From NCBI GenBank assembly GCA_964453665.1, contig CAYVQT010000066.1, positions 1 through 16,187 on the forward strand: a stretch of DNA of 16,187 nucleotides, in the 5' to 3' direction. A model generated the notes under the pieces. It saw only the letters and a program-made list of their open reading frames with translations. It did no database searches and was not told the origin of the DNA. A program made the translations under genes and the position numbers. Positions 1 to 4,930 of the stretch are shown here, one piece after another. Within the stretch, counting starts at the first letter, position 1. The number at the start of each line of letters is the position of its first letter. The DNA is from DAOUTY01 sp964453665 (GTDB lineage Bacteria; Chloroflexota; Dehalococcoidia; SZUA-161).

Positions 1-51
1 AGGGTGGCCGGTTTGCTCCGTGAAGGCGGCCGATTTGGTCCGAAATACGCA
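1..51. mobile_element. possible terminus of an IS21-like insertion sequence
   Basis: Two imperfect tandem units of 16 nt lie 22 nt apart: 5-20 (TGGCCGGTTTGCTCCG) and 27-42 (CGGCCGATTTGGTCCG), matching at 13 of 16 positions. They are followed by AAATACGCA. Multiple short tandem repeats of this style, ending in CA, are typical of IS21-family ends as I remember them. The element body would lie to the left of the window. No transposase is visible here, so the call rests only on the terminal repeats. Confidence 0.4.
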
Positions 52-136
52 CATAGGCTTCACCTTGGCCAAAAATGGCGGAAAGACCCATTAAGAGCGC
101 CATGCAAATAATAATTCGAAATATATTTACAATCAT
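1..136 (-). pseudogene. 5' end of a secreted-protein gene, probably cut by an insertion sequence
   Basis: Reading the minus strand from ATG at 136-134 gives an N-terminus that looks like a signal peptide: MIVNIFR, then a hydrophobic run to about residue 22 (IIICMALLMGLSAIF), then GQGEA, a plausible signal peptidase I site. A Shine-Dalgarno sequence GGGAGAA lies at 147-141, with 4 nt between it and the ATG. The frame stays open to the window edge (45 codons), but from about residue 29 it is read through DNA that looks like an IS21-type terminus (1-51). The native gene therefore probably ends, or is interrupted, near position 52. The mature protein cannot be identified from so short a fragment. 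The alternative is an intact gene running off the left edge, with the repeat-like DNA being real coding sequence. Confidence 0.45.
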
Positions 137-448
137 TTTCTTCTCCCTTCCACACTCTTTGTAACTTGGGCAACCCACTATGTGATCAAGAGTTTTATTC
201 TGCATCCTAGCTAAATAACATATTTAATTTGAATATAATGCAATCGATGATATGACTATATGTAAAAAACGCCCAACCCGCTGCGGCGCTCGGCGTCCTC
301 GCTGTATGAGTTCGTCAAAGAGATTCAGTATATCGGAATCGCTATAATAGTAACACCCGATACCGAAATGTCAACATCACTTTTCTTAACAAATCCCCTC
401 AATCTTCACCACTCATGTCCATTGCCAACATTTTCCACCGGGCCCCCA
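137..448. other. intergenic region between divergent genes
   Basis: About 310 bp between the minus-strand signal-peptide gene and the promoter of the plus-strand DUF5679 gene. The part at 195-265 is very AT-rich and probably holds the minus-strand promoter, although no convincing -35/-10 pair stands out. A perfect TATAAT occurs at 343-348 on the plus strand but lacks a matching -35 box. I see no gene or RNA here. Confidence 0.4.
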
Positions 449-476
449 TTGACATTCAGCCAGCAAATGTTGTACT
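449..476 (+). promoter_or_regulatory. sigma-70-type promoter for the DUF5679 gene
   Basis: A perfect TTGACA at 449-454, a 16-nt spacer, and TGTACT at 471-476 (4 of 6 to consensus). The predicted transcript start is near 483, giving a leader of roughly 23 nt that contains the ribosome binding site GGGAGGTG. Confidence 0.5.
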
Positions 477-505
477 CTCCATGAAATAAAATGGGAGGTG
501 AAACT

Positions 506-646
506 ATGCAAGCCTACTGCATGAAGTGCCGTAAGAAAGTCGAAATCAAGAACCCACAGCAGATCACAATGAAGAACAAGAAGCCGGCTACACGTGGTGT
601 ATGCCCTGGCTGTGGGACCAAGGTATTCAGGATCGGAAAAGGATAG
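506..646 (+). CDS. DUF5679-type small zinc-ribbon protein
   Basis: A 46-residue protein starting MQAYCMKCRKK and ending with GVCPGCGTKVFRIGKG. It has two CxxC knuckles, C5-x2-C8 and C34-x2-C37, separated by a basic lysine-rich stretch; this is a minimal zinc ribbon. The cysteine spacing, the AYCMKCR opening and the CPxCGTKxFRIGK ending match the DUF5679 family as I recall it from Chloroflexota. A strong Shine-Dalgarno sequence GGGAGGTG at 493-500 sits 5 nt before the ATG, and a sigma-70-type promoter lies just upstream. The role is unknown; the basic, zinc-binding character would suit nucleic acid or ribosome binding, but that is inference. It seems to be monocistronic, followed only by repeats. 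Confidence 0.85.
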   Translation: MQAYCMKCRKKVEIKNPQQITMKNKKPATRGVCPGCGTKVFRIGKG

Positions 647-691
647 GCATAGATTATCAAGGGGCCAGGATCACAATAAATCGTCTAAGAG

Positions 692-846
692 CCGTTCATG
701 GTTCGACAGGCCTGTGCTGAGCGGAGCCGAAGTGCTCACCACGAACGTTTTGTAGGGGCCTGCACTGAGCCATGTAGAAGTGCTCACCACGAACGGTTAA
801 AAAAAAGCCTGTACTAAGCCAGGGCGAAGTGCACATCACGAGCGGG
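692..846. repeat. dispersed palindromic repeat, three nested or partial copies
   Basis: Copy one (692-747) is the most complete. It begins CCGTTCATGGTTCGACAGG and ends CTCACCACGAACG, so the ends form an imperfect inverted repeat (CGTTCATGG against CCACGAACG). Copy two (755-798) lacks the left end but keeps AAGTGCTCACCACGAACGG. Copy three (807-846) is more diverged. All carry a shared core, GCCTGNNCTNAGC followed by GAAGTGC. This is the REP-like element often seen in environmental Chloroflexota and other bins. Confidence 0.75.
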
Positions 847-854
847 TAACAGAG

Positions 855-878
855 GGGGCAGAGGCATTGCTCTGCCCC
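855..878. repeat. GC-rich hairpin
   Basis: A 9-bp perfect stem, 855-863 pairing with 870-878 (GGGGCAGAG/CTCTGCCCC), with a 6-nt loop. No T-tract follows, so it is not a classical terminator, although it could slow transcription leaving the DUF5679 gene or form part of a dispersed repeat. Confidence 0.6.
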
Positions 879-900
879 TACTATATCACCCTCACCCTAA

Positions 901-923
901 CCCTCTCCCGTCGAGGGAGAGGG
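901..923. repeat. CCCTCTCCC/GGGAGAGGG hairpin repeat
   Basis: A 9-bp perfect stem, 901-909 with 915-923, and loop GTCGA. It is preceded by a CCCTCACCCTAA-type lead-in. This form is a common dispersed intergenic repeat. A degraded second piece (ATCTCCCGTCGAG) follows near 1001-1013. Confidence 0.6.
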
Positions 924-1060
924 GATTACCAAATTCAATCTCCATTTAACCCTCCGCCATCCAGTGGAAGGAAATTAAATGTCAATTATAATTCCAGCCA
1001 TCTCCCGTCGAGTTAGCTGGGATTGGGATTTGACCCCCAATCCTGCGATAAGCTATTCTT

Positions 1061-1209
1061 CGTTCACCCTGAGCCTGTCGAAGGGCCGTTCATGGTTCGA
1101 CAGGCCTGTCTTGAGCTAAGTCGAAAGGCCTGTACTAAGCTAAGTCGAAAGGCTCACCACGAACGGTTAATAGAAAAATGTCTTGAGCTGAGTCGAAAGG
1201 TTCATCATT
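1061..1209. repeat. second cluster of the dispersed palindrome with internal tandem duplication
   Basis: The segment contains CACCCTGAGCCTGTCGAAGGG (1065-1085), a full-length left end (CCGTTCATGGTTCGACAGG, 1086-1104), two tandem 24-nt units at 1103-1126 and 1127-1150 that differ at only three positions, the usual right end (CTCACCACGAACGG, 1153-1166), and a further fragment at 1179-1209. It is the same family as the repeats at 692-846, expanded by internal duplication. Confidence 0.75.
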
Positions 1210-1215
1210 ATCATT

Positions 1216-1241
1216 AGGGGCGACCACATCGGGTCGCCCCT
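1216..1241. terminator. strong hairpin downstream of the minus-strand NifX-like gene
   Basis: A 10-bp perfect stem, AGGGGCGACC at 1216-1225 with GGTCGCCCCT at 1232-1241, and a 6-nt loop. It lies 25 bp beyond the stop of the minus-strand gene, so it may end that transcript, but there is no T-run on either side. It could equally be a dispersed repeat of the GGGGCGACC type. Confidence 0.4.
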
Positions 1242-1266
1242 ATATCGCCAAGCTATGAATGACAGT

Positions 1267-1668
1267 CTATGGCCTCAGCACGATGTGCTTTCTATCTTCC
1301 CCTTTATTCTTTTCCTCCACTACTTTGTCCATGTTGTTATGTATGAGTTCAATTGCATTGCCTATATCATGGGCTCTCACTACTATGCAGACAACTTTTT
1401 TAAGCAATCTGGGAAGATTAGGGCCAAACTTTTTACCCACTAGAACATCCACGTTCTCTAAAACGGAAGAGGTAGCCTTCGCCTTCTCTGGATCCCCGTG
1501 TTTCATGGTTTCATCCCCTTTGAACTCCACATTCTTCCTTCGCTCGACAAGCTCTTCTTTGCCATTGAAGAACTTGTAAACATGGTAATATTTCGCCATA
1601 CCTACGTGGTCATTGTTCAAATTCTCACCATCATCCGTGCCGAAAGCTACTAAAAGTTCATTTTTCAT
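1267..1668 (-). CDS. NifX/NifB-like dinitrogenase iron-molybdenum cofactor domain protein
   Basis: A 133-residue protein. The opening ELLVAFGTDDGENLNNDHVG, followed by MAKYYHVYKF, is the hallmark of the Nitro_FeMo-Co (NifX/NifB C-terminal-like) fold, which binds iron-sulfur or metal clusters and their precursors. The second half (VLVGKKFGPNLPRLLKK, then VVRAHDIGNAIELI) fits the usual 'GxxxGPNAxxxL' region. I chose ATG at 1668-1666, which has GGAG upstream on the minus strand with 9 nt spacing, over the upstream GTG at 1692 that lacks one. It overlaps the end of the DGC-type gene by 11 nt, so the two are translationally coupled. No nif genes are in view; stand-alone members in anaerobes are thought to handle metal clusters, but the substrate is unknown. 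Confidence 0.75.
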   Translation of the reverse strand: MKNELLVAFGTDDGENLNNDHVGMAKYYHVYKFFNGKEELVERRKNVEFKGDETMKHGDPEKAKATSSVLENVDVLVGKKFGPNLPRLLKKVVCIVVRAHDIGNAIELIHNNMDKVVEEKNKGEDRKHIVLRP

Positions 1669-2074
1669 CTTCTCTTTCTCCTGATAAACCACGCCCTAAA
1701 AGAGTATCCACTTCTTTCTCAATAATTTTATAGACCTCCCCCTCTAAATCCTTTGAGGGTAACCTCTTCGCCTTTCGGATGCCAAGTGCCGAGCTGAGCT
1801 CAATGTAACTGTCTACGAACATTCCCTCCCTTTCAAAGAGCTTCTTACCACATTGCACACCACAGGCATCGATCAAGATTCGCTTCTCTGAGCTTTTCAC
1901 GATTTCCCTAAACTTCCACGGCACTATTACAGCCGGAAGACATCCGATCTTCACAACATCCGGGTTTTCTTCCCATATCCTGATACAAGCTTTGGCCGCC
2001 GCAACGCCCGTTGCGCATCCGCCGTAGCAGGTGAAGATTAAGAGTTGGTAAAGCACAATCTCAATATCCCGCAA
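1658..2074 (-). CDS. DGC-domain putative zinc-binding protein, 5' end uncertain
   Basis: 138 residues if started from TTG at 2074. The core reads TCYGGCATGVAAAKACIRIW, then GCLPAVIVPWKFREIV, then ILIDACGVQCGKKLFEREG, then ELSSALGIRKAKRLPS. These are the features of DGC-domain proteins: an N-terminal CxGGxAxG, a CLPAV segment, and a D-x-C-x-x-x-C-GKK motif. Cysteines in these motifs are the presumed zinc ligands. The function is unproven in this family. The start is doubtful: no good ribosome binding site precedes the TTG, and the frame remains open upstream as DESEKLLLRDIEI back to a stop at 2110-2108. A neighbouring frame upstream also looks coding-like and meets this one at a run of seven A's (minus strand; T's at 2103-2109), so the gene could be frameshifted. 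It is cotranscribed with the NifX-like gene. Confidence 0.65.
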   Translation of the reverse strand: MRDIEIVLYQLLIFTCYGGCATGVAAAKACIRIWEENPDVVKIGCLPAVIVPWKFREIVKSSEKRILIDACGVQCGKKLFEREGMFVDSYIELSSALGIRKAKRLPSKDLEGEVYKIIEKEVDTLLGRGLSGEREDEK

Positions 2075-2163
2075 TAGTAACTTTTCCGACTCATCCGTTA
2101 TCTTTTTTTATACCCTGGTTCCCCTATAAAATCTCCCGGCGTAAGAACCTCCGTTGGTAAACA

Positions 2164-2191
2164 TTTTTACACAGCTACCAGCTCTTTTCAA
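2164..2191 (-). promoter_or_regulatory. possible minus-strand promoter for the DGC/NifX-like pair
   Basis: On the minus strand, TTGAAA (2191-2186) and TAAAAA (2169-2164) are separated by 16 nt. This would start a transcript near 2157, about 80 nt before the TTG used for the DGC-type gene. Both boxes match the consensus only in part. Confidence 0.35.
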
Positions 2192-2454
2192 CACCCACCT
2201 ATACGCCACTTATTTATCTGACATACCTCTTTAACTTTTCTTTTCTTTACTTTTCCTACCATATCTCCAGGCACTGATAAAGCCCGATGTTAATCGCGGT
2301 ATTCGTAGCGTGGGTGCGCAAGGCGGATCCGCCAACCCACCACCCCCGAAGGTAGGTTGCGTTTAACTTCGCCCACCATGCCATACCTTCGGTAACAATA
2401 ATTATGGTGCAATTCGCTGCTTCCGGTAACTTTGTCGTGAGGCAATTCGACAAA
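2192..2454. other. intergenic region with a nested palindrome
   Basis: No gene is supported in this stretch between the divergent minus-strand pair and the racemase promoter. It contains a perfect 12-nt palindrome GGCGGATCCGCC (2322-2333) nested inside GTGGGT (2310-2315) and ACCCAC (2335-2340), the form of a dispersed 'GTGGGTxxx...ACCCAC' intergenic repeat. Confidence 0.5.
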
Positions 2455-2483
2455 TTGACAACTCACAGCTATTAATGTAGAAT
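2455..2483 (+). promoter_or_regulatory. strong sigma-70-type promoter for the racemase/lipoprotein genes
   Basis: A perfect TTGACA at 2455-2460, a 17-nt spacer, and TAGAAT (5 of 6) at 2478-2483. The predicted transcript start is near 2490, leaving a leader of about 210 nt before the racemase-family gene. Confidence 0.65.
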
Positions 2484-2489
2484 TGGCCA

Positions 2490-2702
2490 GCGATAGCATC
2501 CTACGCTATTTCATAAGGAGAAGGCGTAACTTCTCAAGGGCTCGCTACAAAGAACCCCACATGAAAGCAGCCACAGCCAACGCGATGGCAGCCATTAAGC
2601 CCCGGTTCTTCACAGGTTGGTCTGCCCAAAAATCACAGCCTCATCGCCGGGAACAGAACGAACTATGCAGGTAAATATATTGCGTCTAAAGGAGTGGAAG
2701 TC
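2490..2702 (+). promoter_or_regulatory. long 5' leader upstream of the racemase-family gene
   Basis: If the promoter at 2455-2483 is used, 213 nt of leader precede the ATG. It contains a 6-bp hairpin GAGAAG/CTTCTC (2518-2523 with 2530-2535, loop GCGTAA) and possible short reading frames. I do not recognise a riboswitch class. The Shine-Dalgarno sequence AAAGGAG at 2687-2693 lies 9 nt before the ATG at 2703 and decides against the GTG at 2694, which overlaps it. Confidence 0.35.
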
Positions 2703-3527
2703 ATGGATATCCTGATGCAAGCTGTGGTCACCAAAGAGATTCCAGGAGTGCCCGGTACGGATGTGGCCGGTGAAGCTTACGAAAAGTGCCTCCAGAAAAT
2801 AGCTCGCGCAGCCCGCCAGGATACGAGGATAACCATCTCATACCCCGAAAGAAGCTCGTATGTCTTGCATTCCTATTACGGAGCCTTCCTGAACAACACA
2901 GCGGTAATTGAGAAAGCCATTCAAGCGGAGAAAGAGGGCTATGACGCTGTGCTCATTTGCTGTTATACCGATCCGGGGCTTCAGGAACTCCGTGAGGTCC
3001 TGGAAATCCCGGTGGTGGGCCTAGCCGAACCCTCAATGGCTCTCGCGACTATGCTTGGACGGAGCTTCGCCATCATATCTCCTGTTAAGGAGTTTATCCC
3101 TATATATGAGCAAAATCTGCGGCTATATGGCTTTGAGAGTAGAGCCATCCGCCAGCAGCCGATACGCCCACTCGACCTGCAAACGACTGCAAGCAGATTT
3201 GAGCAATACCTGCGTTTTTTTGAGGACCCTCACAGCGAGTTGATCCCCCGCTTCGAATCCGTGGCCAGGAGTTGCGTGGAAGATGGAGCCGAAGTGGTAA
3301 TCGCGGGATGCGGAGCGATAGGGCCAGCGCTCACGATGGCTGATTACGTAACCGTAGGCGATACGGGATGCCCGGTTATCGACCCGGTCACAGTTGCCGT
3401 AAAAATGGCAGAGCTTCTGGTCGACCTCCGTAGCGCTACAGGTCTCTCGAAGAGCAAGGTCCTATCTTACCAACCCCTGCCGGAGTTCTTAATGCAGGGG
3501 ATACGCAAGAACTTCGGCCTCGACTAG
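2703..3527 (+). CDS. Asp/Glu/hydantoin racemase-family protein
   Basis: A 274-residue protein of the two-cysteine racemase superfamily (aspartate/glutamate racemase, hydantoin racemase HyuE, maleate isomerase). The two catalytic-type cysteines are visible: the DAVLICCYTDPGL motif (Cys86/87), matching the 'ACxxDPG' motif, and the VIAGCGAIGP motif (Cys203), matching 'GCxGxG'. The central ISPVKEFIPIYEQNLRLYG segment fits the family. The enzyme would carry out cofactor-independent racemisation or isomerisation of an acidic or hydantoin-like substrate; the substrate cannot be read from sequence. The start is set by AAAGGAG upstream of ATG 2703. It stands 68 nt before a lipoprotein binding-protein gene, and the hydantoinase-like operon follows, so a shared pathway (uptake, stereo-inversion, ring or ketone carboxylation/hydrolysis) is plausible. 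Confidence 0.8.
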   Translation: MDILMQAVVTKEIPGVPGTDVAGEAYEKCLQKIARAARQDTRITISYPERSSYVLHSYYGAFLNNTAVIEKAIQAEKEGYDAVLICCYTDPGLQELREVLEIPVVGLAEPSMALATMLGRSFAIISPVKEFIPIYEQNLRLYGFESRAIRQQPIRPLDLQTTASRFEQYLRFFEDPHSELIPRFESVARSCVEDGAEVVIAGCGAIGPALTMADYVTVGDTGCPVIDPVTVAVKMAELLVDLRSATGLSKSKVLSYQPLPEFLMQGIRKNFGLD

Positions 3528-3595
3528 CTGGGCTTCAAGCATATGTGATGGAGCAAAACTTTCGGAGGCAGGAACACACCGAAGGAGGAGCTAGA

Positions 3596-4831
3596 ATGGG
3601 AATATTGCTGGGAAAGGTAATAGCTGGCTTCCTGGTGCTGAGCCTTGTCCTGGGGGGGATTGGCTGCGGGGGAGGAGGAGAAGAGGCGACCCCCACCCCG
3701 GGAGGAACCCCCACCCCACAGGTGCAATACATCAAGATGGGGGGGACGCTTCCCCTTACAGGCGTCGGGGCCTATCTGGGAGTAAGTGTGCAAAAGGCGG
3801 TTGATTTCGTGATCGATGAGTTCAACGAAGCCGGCGGCATCTCCATAGATGGAGTAAGTTACCTAGTCGATATGATTTGGTACGATGATGCCTATGATCC
3901 CGTAAGGGGAAAAACCAATGTCGAGAAGCTCGTTTATCAGGATAAGGTGGACTACCTGGTAGGGTTGTTTGGCTCAACCTACGCTACGTCATCACAGATT
4001 GCCATTGAAAACGAGATACTGGTGACGACCACCTCCACCGGTGGCGAGGAAATTATAAGCCCAGAGAGAGCATACGTCTTCAAACCCTTCGCCGGGTCAA
4101 CAGAAGGGGCGTACAGCATCATGAGGTGGCTAATCGAAAACTACGGCATAGAGAGGTTCGCTATCCTGCAACTGGAGATTAAGAGCGCAATAGATATGAC
4201 CGAGTTCTACAGGAGTGTGTGCGAAGACCTTGGCGTGGAGTCCTTTATCGTCTATTATCCGCTAACTACCACAGACTTCTACCCCATGCTAACCAACCTT
4301 CTGGAGAATGACCCGGACCTGCTCTTCGTCGGCCCGAGTGCACTGAAACAAGCTCGCGAACTCGGCTATACCGGGCTGGCGACCGGGTTATTCGCTACAG
4401 CCGATGTCAGCGCCATTGTCAGTACAGCAGGGATAGATAGCGCCGAGGGGTATTTGACGGCTCTAAATCTCGACTGGAGGATTAACGCTGAAACCGTAGA
4501 GTTCCACGACAAATTTGTGGCAAAGTATGGCGAGTATGATAATCAATCGTTAACTTATATGGGGCTGATTGAGGTTATCTTGCAGGGCATCGAAAAGGCC
4601 CAAAGCATCGACCCCACTGATGTCATGGAGGCACTTGATGCTATGGCCAAGGCAGGTGAGCCGATACATCTGCCTATAGGGGATTGCTATTGGGCTGGAG
4701 CGCAGAGATATGGTGGCCTAAAACACCAACTGGTCACGCCTATTCACATGATGGATATACACAATGGGGAGCCACGTCTGCTCGAGGTGCTACCTCCTCC
4801 CTCTGATGAAGAACTGGTGCCAATCGAGTAA
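3596..4831 (+). CDS. LivJ-type ABC transporter substrate-binding lipoprotein
   Basis: 411 residues from ATG 3596. That start is chosen over upstream in-frame codons because GGAGGAG (3584-3590) lies 5 nt before it and because it places the signal sequence at the N-terminus. A short basic head, a hydrophobic stretch to residue 20, and GGIGC with Cys24 form a lipoprotein signal peptide. A Gly-rich and Thr/Pro linker (residues 25-41) then leads to the binding fold (about 46-400), with the typical opening MGGTLPLTGVGAYLG and EFNEAGGISIDG of the Peripla_BP_6 (branched-chain amino acid/amide type) family. It would be anchored outside the membrane to capture a substrate. No permease or ATPase gene is in view, so the transporter partner is elsewhere, or the protein serves as a receptor. 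Neighbours suggest the ligand is the substrate of the racemase or carboxylase. Confidence 0.85.
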   Translation: MGILLGKVIAGFLVLSLVLGGIGCGGGGEEATPTPGGTPTPQVQYIKMGGTLPLTGVGAYLGVSVQKAVDFVIDEFNEAGGISIDGVSYLVDMIWYDDAYDPVRGKTNVEKLVYQDKVDYLVGLFGSTYATSSQIAIENEILVTTTSTGGEEIISPERAYVFKPFAGSTEGAYSIMRWLIENYGIERFAILQLEIKSAIDMTEFYRSVCEDLGVESFIVYYPLTTTDFYPMLTNLLENDPDLLFVGPSALKQARELGYTGLATGLFATADVSAIVSTAGIDSAEGYLTALNLDWRINAETVEFHDKFVAKYGEYDNQSLTYMGLIEVILQGIEKAQSIDPTDVMEALDAMAKAGEPIHLPIGDCYWAGAQRYGGLKHQLVTPIHMMDIHNGEPRLLEVLPPPSDEELVPIE

Positions 4832-4855
4832 AAGCGATCCTGTTCAAATAGATAG

Positions 4856-4885
4856 TTGACAACCCATCGAGATCGGAGCTAGAAT
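4856..4885 (+). promoter_or_regulatory. sigma-70-type promoter for the carboxylase-like operon
   Basis: A perfect TTGACA at 4856-4861, an 18-nt spacer and TAGAAT (5 of 6) at 4880-4885, with the start predicted near 4892 and a leader of about 39 nt before the ATG at 4931. It shares its -10 sequence with the promoter at 2455-2483. Confidence 0.55.
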
Positions 4886-4930
4886 GCTTTTCGGCTGATT
4901 GGAGTATGTAAACGATAAAAAGGGTTCTGC

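Larger units (their letters stand above)
647..1266. other. gene-free region filled with dispersed repeats and hairpins
   Basis: About 620 bp with no credible gene. It consists almost entirely of palindromic and repeat-type DNA: partial copies of a dispersed palindrome at 692-846 and 1061-1209, and hairpins at 855-878, 901-923, 1021-1042 and 1216-1241. Open frames here (for example one that reads HPEPVEGP) are translations of the repeat. Confidence 0.75.

Noticed and set aside
692..1209. possible CRISPR array
   Set aside because: The repeats are irregular in length and spacing, partly palindromic and directly abutting; there are no constant repeats with unique spacers and no cas genes.
1023..1217. 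64-residue plus-strand open frame containing HPEPVEGP
   Set aside because: It is a translation of the dispersed palindromic repeat; its repeated ACLELSRKA units mirror the 24-bp tandem repeat.
1255..1579. two plus-strand open frames of 62 and 106 residues
   Set aside because: Antisense to the NifX-like gene, which has family motifs and a ribosome binding site.
2483..2674. 63-residue plus-strand open frame in the racemase leader
   Set aside because: Its start overlaps the -10 box of a strong promoter, it has no ribosome binding site and no protein-like features.
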